Source of the DNA: Ahniella affigens
GTDB lineage: Bacteria > Pseudomonadota > Gammaproteobacteria > Xanthomonadales > Ahniellaceae
Direction: 5' to 3'
NCBI RefSeq assembly: GCF_003015185.1
Contig: NZ_CP027860.1
Coordinates: 3,958,501 to 4,022,500 of the forward strand
DNA: 64,000 nt
In this document: one piece after another, positions 9,845 through 19,600 of the stretch
Numbering within the stretch: position 1 is the stretch's first letter
Layout: each line of letters begins with the position of its first letter
Translations under genes and position numbers: made by a program
Notes under the pieces: model-generated
The model's input: only the letters and a program-made list of their open reading frames with translations
The model's database searches: none
Told to the model about the DNA's origin: nothing

Positions 9845-9945
9845 ATCTGTGCCCCTGAATCAAAGACTTGCCTGTTCGACGTTGAGCGACAAAGCCACTG
9901 CCGGCGTCGCATCCGGGAGCGTTCAGAGGCTCGCCGCCGTTTGGC
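9845..9945. repeat. Degenerate copy of the dispersed palindrome family
   Basis: Contains CCCCTGAATCAAAGAC near 9854 and GTTCAGAGGCTC near 9930, matching blocks of the better preserved copies at 4636-4715, 11601-11675 and 50379-50402, but with long unmatched sequence between them. Lies between the NAD-kinase-like gene and djlA. Confidence 0.4.
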
Positions 9946-10017
9946 CTGATAAACTGTTGGGATGAATGCTTGTCCTGTTGCCCTGCCGAGATTCGGCGCC
10001 TATTCGGAAACCGAATC

Positions 10018-10776
10018 GTGGCTTACAAGGTAAATTGGTCTGGCGCCGCGATTGGCGCCATTGCCGGCCTGTTGCTGTCTCGCCATGTGGCTGGCCTGGT
10101 GCTCGGCGGGCTGGTTGGTGGGCTGCTGACCCGCCCGAACCCGTTCAAACCGCCAGAGAATCAAGCCCAGCGCGCCCGGCTGTTGGAGCCCTGGTTCATG
10201 CTGGCCGGCGCGTTGGCGAAAGCGAATGGGCGTGTGTCTGATCCAGAAGTGAAGGCCGCAGAAGGCTGGATGCGGCGATTGGCACTCGAATCGAAAGACC
10301 GCAACGCCGCGGTGGATGCGTTCAACCACGGCAAGGCCGATGGTTTTGCGTGGAAACCTGCGGCTGAGGAACTGGCTGCCCATTGCCTGACGCGCATGGA
10401 TCTGAAACTGATGGTGCTCGGCAGTCTGCACGAGATCGCATCGGCCGACGGCAGCCTGAGCGATGCTCGGCTGTTCCGCAACATCCAGGAAACTCTGCAG
10501 GTTCCGGACGAACTCTGGCAGAGCGTCATTAAGAACTTCGACCGCAAGTCCGGCGGTCGGCCCAGTTTGCAAGAGGCGTACCGCATTCTCGAAGTGGACC
10601 AAAAGGCGAGCGATGATCTCGTCCGCAAAGCGTATCGACGCGCCATTTCGAAGTATCACCCCGACAAGATCGCCGGTCTTGCCGAGCACCCGGAGACGGT
10701 CCGCGAATTCGAGCAGAAAGCGCGCGACACCAACCTCGCCTATGACGTAATCCGCGATGCCCGCGGCATGAGCTGA
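10018..10776 (+). CDS. djlA: DjlA-type membrane-anchored DnaJ-like co-chaperone
   Basis: 252 residues from a GTG at 10018; a frame from TTG 9970 exists, but GGAAA 8 nt upstream of the GTG and the known DjlA layout favour the shorter form. Order: glycine-rich membrane segment (about 8-38), TerB-like alpha-helical domain (about 55-175, with NGRVSDPE and ADGSLSDA), and a C-terminal J-domain with the HPD motif at 214-216 (SKYHPDK). This matches DjlA, which stimulates DnaK at the cytoplasmic face of the inner membrane and is linked to envelope stress and capsule control in enterobacteria. The rpe start is 2 nt downstream, indicating a shared transcript. Confidence 0.88.
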   Translation: MAYKVNWSGAAIGAIAGLLLSRHVAGLVLGGLVGGLLTRPNPFKPPENQAQRARLLEPWFMLAGALAKANGRVSDPEVKAAEGWMRRLALESKDRNAAVDAFNHGKADGFAWKPAAEELAAHCLTRMDLKLMVLGSLHEIASADGSLSDARLFRNIQETLQVPDELWQSVIKNFDRKSGGRPSLQEAYRILEVDQKASDDLVRKAYRRAISKYHPDKIAGLAEHPETVREFEQKARDTNLAYDVIRDARGMS

Positions 10777-10778
10777 CG

Positions 10779-11456
10779 ATGAAACAGACCAACGTGATTG
10801 CCCCTTCGATCCTGTCCGCCGACTTTGCCCGCCTGGGTGAGGAGGTCGACAACGTGCTGGCCGCCGGTGCCGACTGGGTCCATTTCGATGTCATGGACAA
10901 CCACTACGTGCCCAATCTGACGATCGGCCCGCTGGTTTGCGAGGCGCTGCGGAACTACGGCATCAAGGCTCCCATCGATGTGCATCTGATGGTCAAACCG
11001 GTCGATCGGATCATTCCTGATTTCGCCAAGGCCGGCGCCACGGTGATCAGCTTTCATCCGGAAGCGAGCGAACACGTCGATCGCACGCTCGGGCTCATTC
11101 GCGACCAAGGATGTCAGGCCGGTCTGGTATTCAACCCCGCCACCCCGTTGCACTACTTGGACCATGTGCTGGACAAGCTGGATCTGATTCTGATCATGTC
11201 GGTCAATCCCGGTTTTGGCGGCCAGAGTTTCATTCCGGAAGCGCTGAACAAGCTCCGCCAAGTGCGCCAAAAAATTGACCAGTCGGGCCGCTCGATTCGC
11301 CTGGAAGTCGACGGCGGCGTCAAGCTTGACAACATCGCCGCGATCGCCGAAGCCGGCGCCGATACGTTTGTCGCTGGCTCAGCGATTTTCAATGCGAAGC
11401 CCTATTCCGACACTTTGGCCGCGTTCCGGCGGCGTTTGGCCGGGGTTTCGAGCTGA
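10779..11456 (+). CDS. rpe: Ribulose-phosphate 3-epimerase
   Basis: 225 residues, full family length. Interconverts ribulose 5-phosphate and xylulose 5-phosphate in the pentose phosphate pathway. TIM-barrel signatures are present: APSILSADF at the N-terminus, metal ligands H35 and D37 in WVHFDVMD, H69 in DVHLMV, the [10 protein letters not shown] phosphate loop, and EVDGGV with the catalytic aspartate. Starts 2 nt after djlA. Confidence 0.98.
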   Translation: MKQTNVIAPSILSADFARLGEEVDNVLAAGADWVHFDVMDNHYVPNLTIGPLVCEALRNYGIKAPIDVHLMVKPVDRIIPDFAKAGATVISFHPEASEHVDRTLGLIRDQGCQAGLVFNPATPLHYLDHVLDKLDLILIMSVNPGFGGQSFIPEALNKLRQVRQKIDQSGRSIRLEVDGGVKLDNIAAIAEAGADTFVAGSAIFNAKPYSDTLAAFRRRLAGVSS

Positions 11457-11600
11457 TTGCAATTCGCTTCTGCGCGGATTTGGCCTTTCCCTTGCCCTGA
11501 CGGGGGCAAATTTCGGGCAGGCGGCGGTGGGCTCTTGCGCCCAGGTTTGGCTTGCCGCCAAGCTCATCGCATCGGCTGCCTGAGTGCAGCCGCAGCGCCC

Positions 11601-11675
11601 TTCGGAGCCTCTGAGCAAGTTCAGGGGCAATGCGGGTCTGAACGTCCAGATTGGACGTGTTCAGACCCTCCCGAG
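11601..11675. repeat. Dispersed palindromic repeat, best-preserved copy
   Basis: A left block GGAGCCTCTGAGCAAGTTCA (11604-11623) is followed by a strong hairpin at 11634-11668 whose outer arms GGGTCTGAAC/GTTCAGACCC are perfect and whose inner arms (GTCCA/TGGAC) also pair. The same left block occurs inverted at 50379-50402 and the same hairpin occurs at 16133-16164 and, with other inner bases, at 22136-22174. It lies between rpe and the response regulator gene and has no U-run, so it is not a classic terminator. Confidence 0.8.
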
Positions 11676-11719
11676 TGGCGCGTTTTCGACCGTCAGCAGC
11701 AAGTTTGTGGAGTGGAATC

Positions 11720-12409
11720 ATGGCCAGACAGATCGCCATCGTTGAAGATGAACCCGCCATCCGTGCCAATTACGCGGACGCGCTCCGTCGTCTCGGCTTT
11801 GAAGTGCAGACGTTCGCATCACGCCCGGATGCGCAGAGTGCGTTTGCGGGTCGACTGCCCGATCTGGTGCTGATCGATATCGGCTTGGGCGACGAGCCCG
11901 AAGGCGGCTTCGAACTGTGCCGTGCGCTGCGTCAGCTGTCGCCGACGCTGCCGATTATTTTTCTGACCGCACGCGATTCCGATTTCGATGTGATCTCAGG
12001 CCTCCGGCTTGGCGCGGACGACTATCTGACGAAAGACGTCTCGCTGCCGCATCTGACCGCGCGCATCAATACCCTGTTCCGCCGCATCGACGCGCTGCGC
12101 CGCCCGCAAGGGGCTGAGGCCATGCTCAATCAAGGCGAACTCGCGATCGCGCCCGAGCGCATGCGCGTCAGTTGGAAAGGCCAGGATGTGCCATTGACCG
12201 TGACTGAGTTCTGGATGGTCCACACAATGGCGCGCAACCCGGGTCACGTGAAAACGCGCGATCAACTGATGCGCGATGCGCAAGTTGTGGTCGATGATGC
12301 GACCATCACGTCGCACATCAAACGCATTCGCAAGAAATTCATCGCCGTCGACCCAAGCTTCGATGAGATCGACACCATTCACGGCGTTGGGTATCGCTGG
12401 AAGACCTGA
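11720..12409 (+). CDS. OmpR/PhoB-type response regulator, PdsR-like, orphan
   Basis: 229 residues from the ATG at 11720 (an in-frame upstream extension reads through the palindrome and was rejected). The receiver domain (1-120) has the acidic pair E9/D10, phospho-acceptor D53 (LVLIDIG), T83 (FLTARD) and K105 (LTKD). The C-terminal winged helix has the TVTEFWMVHTMARNPGHVKTR and IHGVGYRW signatures. It resembles regulators of the proteobacterial dedicated sortase system (PdsR), but that label is from memory of the family. Such regulators normally sit with a histidine kinase and a sortase; neither is visible within this window, so it looks like an orphan. Confidence 0.85.
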   Translation: MARQIAIVEDEPAIRANYADALRRLGFEVQTFASRPDAQSAFAGRLPDLVLIDIGLGDEPEGGFELCRALRQLSPTLPIIFLTARDSDFDVISGLRLGADDYLTKDVSLPHLTARINTLFRRIDALRRPQGAEAMLNQGELAIAPERMRVSWKGQDVPLTVTEFWMVHTMARNPGHVKTRDQLMRDAQVVVDDATITSHIKRIRKKFIAVDPSFDEIDTIHGVGYRWKT

Positions 12410-12865
12410 TCGCCCAATGGCCGCGCAGTGCTTCGACCCGAAACGGTTGATTCGAACCGAGTGGGGCGAAGACCATGACGCTTGTCGCGATCCCGGAAAC
12501 CGCATAGCGGACTCTGGGGTCTAACGCATTCTGGCCGCAAGAGGATTGGGGCTAAATCCCCCAGGTTAACGCTCGGGCAAGATTGCCCACCCCGAACCCG
12601 GATCTTGTCTGCGGGTAACGATCAGGGCCGTAGGCTCGGTGCAGGTTCGTTCGCCCGGCGCCTGCTGGCGCCGAGCTCATTTGAGTTGATGCGTTTTTGT
12701 CAGACGTTTCCGACCATTTCAGCCATGGGGCGTTTGCGCCACGCGAGCTACAGTCGGTACGACGCACCCCGTCTTCCTTTTGCGCTTCAGAGTCAAGCAC
12801 TCGCGTGCTTGACTCTGATCGGGCCATCGTCGCCCGAGTCGACTCAGACCGTATCTTGAGCCGAC
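12410..12865. other. Intergenic region with palindromes, no gene recognised
   Basis: 456 bp between the response regulator and the convergent P-domain protein gene. It contains a GGCGCC-TGCT-GGCGCC short inverted repeat near 12658-12675 and a dispersed palindrome copy at 12788-12860. No coding sequence or RNA gene could be supported. Confidence 0.6.
12788..12860. repeat. Dispersed modular palindromic repeat, hairpin copy
   Basis: Perfect 13-bp arms (CAGAGTCAAGCAC at 12788-12800, GTGCTTGACTCTG at 12805-12817) around a 4-nt loop, followed by GGGCCATCGTCGCC and CAGACCGTAT. It corresponds to the hairpin at 4636-4667: where one arm has A-to-G, the other has the compensating T-to-C, so pairing is kept. 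It ends just beyond the stop of the P-domain protein gene. Confidence 0.75.
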
Positions 12866-15800
12866 TTAGTTCTCGAAGCCGTTGGCAAATAGGCCATCAG
12901 CAAGCGCGCCAACGCAAGTCCGCTGTTCAAGGTCCATGACGATCGAGAATCGCCGCATGGAGCCCGTGTCAGCATTTGCGTTGTCGACCACATTCAAGAC
13001 CCAGTTGCCGTTCGGATCCAGCGTATCGAACACAGACAACGGTGCGTCAGGTGCAAAGTTGCCGGACACTGTTTGGCCTGAGGTATTGCTGAGGGTGGAC
13101 AGCGCCGGGAAGCCGTTGTCGTCATCAAGCAGGGTCTGGCAGATGTTCTCACGCGTACCACCACGATTTTGCATGACGCTGACGTTGGCACCGCTTGGCG
13201 CAGTCAACTTGAAGATCAAATCGCCGACAAATGTATGATCCATCGCGCTGTTCGCGTTGGCGAGCGTCGCATCGCACGTGCCAGAAGGCGCCTGATCGAA
13301 CCGGAAATTAAGATCCGTAATCGAACCCGTGAGGCCGCTGACCGGCAAGGTGATATTGACGCCCGTCAGATTGTTGTCCGGTACGGTCACGGCAGGACCA
13401 GTGTAGCTGACCGTTTGCGTCGATGAACCTGTGACAACACCCGTTGTCGCGACATAGGTTCGATTGCCAAGGTTCAAAGGGCCATCGGCAAATTGCACGG
13501 TCATCGTGACACGGTTGCCGCAAGCCAAAGATGGGCTGGCGGTAAACGTGAATGATCGGGTTGCACTGCCGCCAACTGTCAAAGCGCCATAGCTTTGTGC
13601 TGCACCAGGAGCAGTCACGCCACCAGTTGCCTGCAGCGTGCCGACGATGTCGGTGGCATCACCCAGACCGTTATTGGTGACAGGGATATCGACCGTTACC
13701 GTTTCTCCCGGATCGATCGCGCCGTTCGGCGGATTGAAGCTCTCTGCGGTCACCGTGAACGAATTGGACTGCACGACTGGCTGGCCGGTCAGACAAATAT
13801 TCAGAATCGCATTGCCACCATCGGTGATCGTGACGTTGGCAGGCGTACTGCCCGCATTTGTGATGTTGCCCACAACAGTGTAGTTGCCGGTGACCATGGT
13901 CAAGATTGCCTGCCCGCTCGCGTTCGTGCCGGCGACATAACCGTTGCCAGCATTGACGATCGCGTTCGGAACCGGCGCACCGCCAGAGCAAGCGGTCACA
14001 TTCACGGTTAGAGTGCCGCGGGTCAGGTTGGACGTACAAGTCGGGAACTTGAATGCACCGACCTGAGTCGACCACGCACCTGACGATGCGTTAGCTGCGG
14101 CGAGACGGGTTTCGGTGTGGTAATAGAACGTGCAATCGTCAACCGGATCGATACTCATCGACGAGTAGTCGCCCCAGCGCGACGAGGTGGAGTTCTGTAT
14201 ACCCGTGCCAGCAAACATGGTGGCCGAACCTTCGTTCAAGGTGCTAGCTGGCGAGCTACCAGTGCGACCTGCCCAGGAAATGGTTGGGAAAGTCGTCGTG
14301 GACGATTCGGAGTAACCCAAGGCCACATTGCCCTGCGCATCTTGTGCAATATGGGGCATCCAGTAATTGGTGCCCGTGGCACCATCAATATTCGACGCCG
14401 CATGCGTACCCTGGTCGCGAACTGAAAACACCCCGGCGCCGTCGCGACGCAACTCGACCCAACGAACACCGGACGTAAATTGCAGGGCCCCCGTCGGGTT
14501 CACACCACTGACATTGACACCCCAAGCCATGGTGTAAGAGTTGATTGGCGCGGCAATCGTACCCAGGTTGCGATAAGACACTCGGAACATCGCACGATCG
14601 TTCAGCGCGTCCAGATTGTTCGCGGCCGTAGCAGGTGCCGGCTGCTCAATGTCGGTGCGACCGGAAGGCTGACGAGCATCGAAGGCTGCAACCGCAACGG
14701 CTGGCAGCACGGTAAGCGTCGAGTTTGCTGGGCTTGTAAAATCAGGGACGAATTGATACGGCAAAACACCATCGATGAAACTGCCTCCAAATTCGTCTGC
14801 CGTGTAGCGAATCATCGTCGCTGCGTTGCCCGGTGGTGGCGGGTTCATCCCGTCGATGTCGGACGGAATGATGCCGCCCTCACCCGGCGTCGGACGATCA
14901 AAGTAGATGTAGGTTGCATTCGGGTCGCCGGCAAGCATCTTGTTGCGATCAAAGGCAAAAAACCCGGTCCCGCGACCGGCTGCCGAAGGCGGTGCCAAAA
15001 AGCCGTTTTGGTGGGTGGTCATGTAGTAAGCATCGGTCCAGACGCCCATCTTCGGATAGTCCGGAAAACCGCCGTTATCAGGGGTCTGGAAGCCCCAGAC
15101 GTACCAGGCACCCGTTGGGTCGCTGGTTTTCGATACCGCGATGCATTCAAACCAAGGTGGTGAGGACGTGCTCGCTAGCGCAAACTGCGACACCACCCAA
15201 CGCTGTGCGAGTGGGTCGAACAGCACAATCGGGTCGCCATCGTCGTTGGTTCGGCACAAATTGCCGGGAGGCAGGCTCGAGAACAGGGTGCTGAGTTTGA
15301 ACTGTGGCACCGAGAGGGCACCGGTCGTCTTGTTGTAAATACCGATCGGCCCATTGACCATGCTGACATAGTGAGCGATACCGACATCGCCTTGGGTATC
15401 AGGTGGCGTCACACGATTGCCGAATAGCGCGAAGCGATCATCACCGCTCGGGCCTGCGAACACCAACGACGGCGACGGCATCGCCAGCGGCGCATGGTGG
15501 ACATTCAAGCGCAGCAGTGGATCAGTGAAAAACGCAGACGCGCCAGCGCCGGCACCCGGCACAAACGGATTCAGATGATCGGCGTTCTTGATTTCAATCA
15601 GCTCGACGTAGTTTTGAACCTCGACCGCCGGCTTGGCGATCGGCGGCGCAGGCCAATCCCTGACCGGTTGCGTCTCCGCAAATGCGATGGCCTTGCCACG
15701 ATACGGCAAGGAGGAAGTTCGCAGCACCTCCGGTGGCGTGGACTCATCCGTGTAAGCACCAACCCCACCCTGTCGTTGCAACCCGGATGTCTCAGCCTGC

Positions 15801-15868
15801 GCCACAGCCAGTGCAGGAATCCCAGTACAAACCACTGTCACAAATACCCATTTCCCAATACGACCCAT
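12866..15868 (-). CDS. Secreted protein with C-terminal P/Homo B domain and FANGFEN tail
   Basis: 1000 residues from the ATG at 15868; GGGAG lies 9 nt upstream and the protein then begins with a signal peptide (MGRIGKWVFVTVVCTGIPAL, cleavage near AVAQA). The first two thirds are a globular exported domain with propeller-like segments (GDVGIAHYVSMVNGPIGIYN, WMPHIAQDAQGNVALGYS); then a carboxypeptidase-regulatory/Ig-like stretch (about 640-820) and a proprotein-convertase P domain (about 819-975, with MDHTFVGDLIFKLTAPSG and DPNGNWVLNVVDNA). It ends GLFANGFEN, the tail shared with other exported proteins here. No protease triad is visible, so the P domain is not attached to a subtilisin. Role unknown; surface or secreted. 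Confidence 0.82.
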   Translation of the reverse strand: MGRIGKWVFVTVVCTGIPALAVAQAETSGLQRQGGVGAYTDESTPPEVLRTSSLPYRGKAIAFAETQPVRDWPAPPIAKPAVEVQNYVELIEIKNADHLNPFVPGAGAGASAFFTDPLLRLNVHHAPLAMPSPSLVFAGPSGDDRFALFGNRVTPPDTQGDVGIAHYVSMVNGPIGIYNKTTGALSVPQFKLSTLFSSLPPGNLCRTNDDGDPIVLFDPLAQRWVVSQFALASTSSPPWFECIAVSKTSDPTGAWYVWGFQTPDNGGFPDYPKMGVWTDAYYMTTHQNGFLAPPSAAGRGTGFFAFDRNKMLAGDPNATYIYFDRPTPGEGGIIPSDIDGMNPPPPGNAATMIRYTADEFGGSFIDGVLPYQFVPDFTSPANSTLTVLPAVAVAAFDARQPSGRTDIEQPAPATAANNLDALNDRAMFRVSYRNLGTIAAPINSYTMAWGVNVSGVNPTGALQFTSGVRWVELRRDGAGVFSVRDQGTHAASNIDGATGTNYWMPHIAQDAQGNVALGYSESSTTTFPTISWAGRTGSSPASTLNEGSATMFAGTGIQNSTSSRWGDYSSMSIDPVDDCTFYYHTETRLAAANASSGAWSTQVGAFKFPTCTSNLTRGTLTVNVTACSGGAPVPNAIVNAGNGYVAGTNASGQAILTMVTGNYTVVGNITNAGSTPANVTITDGGNAILNICLTGQPVVQSNSFTVTAESFNPPNGAIDPGETVTVDIPVTNNGLGDATDIVGTLQATGGVTAPGAAQSYGALTVGGSATRSFTFTASPSLACGNRVTMTVQFADGPLNLGNRTYVATTGVVTGSSTQTVSYTGPAVTVPDNNLTGVNITLPVSGLTGSITDLNFRFDQAPSGTCDATLANANSAMDHTFVGDLIFKLTAPSGANVSVMQNRGGTRENICQTLLDDDNGFPALSTLSNTSGQTVSGNFAPDAPLSVFDTLDPNGNWVLNVVDNANADTGSMRRFSIVMDLEQRTCVGALADGLFANGFEN

Positions 15869-16675
15869 GACCGACATCTCCCGCGTGAGTCTTCTCAGTC
15901 TAAGGTCTGAGCCCGACACCGGCAACAAGAACCGTTATGAACGCGCGGGCGCACCCGTATTAAGTGGCCATCGCCAAACCACGCCGAATTTAAGGCGTCC
16001 CTGAACAAGTTCATCGGCAGTGCGGACGATGGCTGGCCGGCCCAGAATCAAGCGTGCAAGTGGTTGATTCTTGAGCATTGCGTCCGGGCCCCCGACGTCG
16101 CTGGGGCAGGCTATGCGCCGGACGTCGTGCGGGTCTGAAAGTCCAGGTTGGACTCATGCAGACCATCCTCAACGGGATCGCCGTAGTTGTGGCACGTGCA
16201 GCCACGACTGGCGGCCGCCCTCGCCCCAAATCGTCGAACGGAGCCGCCAGGACGCTTGATTTCAGGTCCTACGGACCGCCAGGTGAACTCCCTTTGGAAA
16301 GGTCTGGGCCAATGCAGTCGCACTTGAATTCGGGGTCGGTCGAAAACGATCGAAGTCCGAGCAAGTAGCGCGAATGACTCGGTCGGGGTTGGCCGCATGC
16401 CGGACGCGTCTGCAAACCCATTTTGGACTTCCAGATGCGCACTGAGTCAGACATGTATCCGGACTCGCTACGCGGGAAGCCGCTGGCCAGCGGCCGGAAT
16501 GACGACGACTCGGACGACGCAGTTAAAGACCCCCATCGCAAGAAGCAGCGAGTAGTCTCGAGGTCGCCCACCGGGCTGCGCCTTCCGCCACCGTCCGGTT
16601 CCTGTTGTAATCGAGCGATCCGTACAGCACCCGAATTGATCTGCCATCAACGGGCCAATGACAGGAAAGAAGTGC
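15869..16675. other. Long divergent intergenic region with palindromes, no gene recognised
   Basis: 807 bp between two divergently transcribed exported-protein genes. It holds repeat copies at 15997-16165 and a weaker one at 16405-16470 (GCGTCTGCAAACCC...GGACTTCCAGATGCGC). Short frames here are not convincing as genes. Both genes' promoters should be inside, but none was placed. Confidence 0.6.
15997..16165. repeat. Dispersed modular palindromic repeat, composite copy
   Basis: Contains, in order, CCCTGAACAAGTTCATCGGC (15999-16018), a CCAGAATCAAGC...GGTTGATTCTTG hairpin (16042-16073), and a GGGTCTGAAAGTCCA...TTGGACTCATGCAGACC hairpin (16133-16164). These are the modules seen separately at 50379-50402, 4636-4667 and 11634-11668, which shows the modules belong to one family. 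Confidence 0.7.
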
Positions 16676-19600
16676 ATGCCTTTGCCTTTTGGCAACCAAA
16701 CTGGTTCCCACACTTACCGTTGGCTTTGGTTTGTCTGGCTGGCGCTGTCTACCCTCTGGTCGGCACTATCCATCGCCAGCACACCCGCGACGACCTTTGG
16801 CAAAGGCGGCCTACCCGTTCTGACGGTGGCCGCCATCAGCAACGGCGGTGTTGGCAGTTTTGTGTTCACCGGCAACAACGGTTGGACAACACAGACGATT
16901 GTGACCACGACCGCAGGCGTCTCGACGCCCGGTACGCCGCAGACCCTTGCGGCCGCCGGGGTGAGCACGTCGATTACCGCATCCGCCCCACCCGGGTTTC
17001 TGCTGACCGGCGCAGCCTGTAATGGCATGGGCACCGGGGGTTCCGCCATTCTCGCGGGCAACACGCTGACGCTCGACACCGCCGCCACGGCGTTTGGTGC
17101 CGTGATCGGTTGCACGCTGACGTTCACGAGGCTGCCAACGCTCACGCTGACTGCCATCAGCAATGGCGGCGTCGGGTCGTTCTTGTTCACGGGCACCAAC
17201 GGCTGGGCCAATCAGACCATTACCACCACCACGCCAGGCGTCGGGGTCTCGGGCGCGTCCCAGGTTCTTTCGAGCCCAGGCGTCGCGTCCACGATCACCG
17301 CCGGCACCCCGATCGGGTATCTGCTGTCGGGCGCATCATGCACGGGCATGGGTTCGGGCGGCACCGCAACACTGGTTGGAAATTCGCTGACACTCAACGC
17401 CGCAGCGACTGCAGCTGGCGCCAACATCAGCTGCACCTTCATAGTAGCGAAGCAGCCGACGCTGACGCTGACGGCGATCAGCAATGGTGGCGTTGGGTCG
17501 TTTGTGTTCGCAGGCACTAACGGTTGGAGCGGCCAGACCATTACCACCACCATCCCGGGCGTTGGCGTCGCGGGCGCCACGCAAGTTCTGGCATCGCCCG
17601 GGACGAGCACGGCGATTACCGCAAATCTGCCACCCGGTTATGTGCTGGTGGGCGCCTCGTGCACCGGCATGGGTTCTGGCGGCACTGCGAATCTGGTGGG
17701 CAATACGATCAGTCTTAATAGCGCGGCCACAGCGCCTGGGGCCACGATTAGCTGCACGACGACGTTTACGAAGCTGCCAACCGTCACCCTCGTTGTCATC
17801 AGCAACGGCGGCGTGGGCGCCTTTACGTTTGCCGGAACCAATGGCTGGGTGAATCAGACGATCACAACGACCGTGTCCGGCGCGGGCGTGGCGGGTGCCA
17901 CGCAAACGCTGGTCTCAGCCGGAACGGCAACTTCGATCAGTCAATCCGCGCCGCCAGGCTTCACCTTGGTGGCTGCGAGTTGCACGGGCCTCGGCAGCGG
18001 CGGCGCGGCATCGCTACTCGGCAATGCCGTGACGCTCGATCCTGCGGCGACCGCTGCGGGCGCAAACATTGTGTGCACGGTTACCAACGAGTTGCCACCT
18101 AGCGTGACGATCAGCGATGTGATCATCACCGAGGGCAATGGTGGCGCGACCAATGCGGTGTTTGCCGTCAACCTCTCCATGGCCAGCGGCCAGACGGTCT
18201 CGGTCACTTACAGCACCGCCGACGGCACCGCCGCGGAACCGTCGGATTACACCAACACCAGCGGCACGCTGATGTTTGCGCCCGGGCAAACGAGTCAGAA
18301 CGTTTCAGTACCCGTGATCGGCGAGACGCTGCCCGAGGCAAACGAAACGTTCTTCGTCAATCTGTCTGGTGCAGTCAACGCAACTATTACCGATAGCCAA
18401 GGCGTCGCCACGATCAGCAACGATGATGTGCCGATCACCGTGAATCCGGCCACTTTGCCGAACGGCATGGTCGCAACGCCATACAACCAGTTGCTGACGG
18501 CCAACGGCGGCAGCGGGCCCTATCTGTTTGCCGTGACAGTCGGCGCGTTGCCAGCCGGCTTGACGTTATCGCCAGGTGGTTTGCTGAGCGGCACCCCGAC
18601 GGCCGGTGGCAGCTTCACGATCACCGTTGCCGCGACCGATGGCAGCCCGGCTCCAGGCCCGTACACGGGCAGTCGTGTCTACACGTTTGCCATCGATCCC
18701 CCAATGCTCACCCTGCCCGTCACCAACTTGGCCGGTGGCGTGTTGGGCCAGAGCTATTCGGCGGCGATTGCACCCGCGACGGGCGGCACGGCGCCGTACC
18801 AGTACGCCGTCACGAATGGCGCACTACCGGGAGGCCTGACTCTGGATGCACTGACCGGCGCCATCACAGGCAACCCCAATGCGCTGGGCACAACGAACTT
18901 CAGCGTCACCGCAACCGACGACAGTACGGGGACGGGACCTTACAGCGTGATGCAAACGTACAGCATCGCCGTAGTCGATGTGCCTACGATCGCGAATGCC
19001 CTAACGATCACCGTGCCCTATGACGCCGCAACGACCAATGTGCCGCTAAACATTACCGGCGGCGCCGCGACGTCGGTTGCCGTTGCCACGGGGCCGAGTC
19101 ATGGCACGGCGAACGCCGCTGGTATCACGATGACGTATCAACCCACAGTCGGGTTTGCTGGGAGCGACAGCTTTACGTACACCGCAAGCAATAGCGCGGG
19201 CACATCGTTACCAGCCACGGTCAATGTGACCGTGGCCGATCCCATCGTAACGATCACGCCGAGCGGCGGCTTTACGGCCACTGCTGGTACGCCATACAAC
19301 CAGACGTTTACGTTCGGTGGCGGCGCGCCGCCCTGGAGCAGTTACCAGGTGAGCACCCTACCGGCTGGTGTGGCGATCACCGGTACCACGTCGAACACGG
19401 TGACGATCTCGGGCACACCGTCCGAAGCGGGCACCTTCAACCTCAATGTCTCAGCGACCGACAGCAGCACGGGCAACGGGCCCTTTACCGTCCTTCAGAC
19501 CTTTGCGCTAAACGTGTCGCCACCGACGTTGACGCTGAACCCATCGAACTTACCGAACGGCACCGCCGGCGTTGCCTACAATCAATCAATTGCGATTACC

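Noticed and set aside
12440-12470. tRNA-like GGTTGATTCGAACC sequence
   Set aside because: A T-arm-like loop occurs on the minus strand, but the stem does not pair and no acceptor or anticodon arm is found.
14480-15163. 227-codon plus-strand frame
   Set aside because: Antisense to the P-domain protein gene; Arg/Trp/Cys-rich, no recognisable domain.
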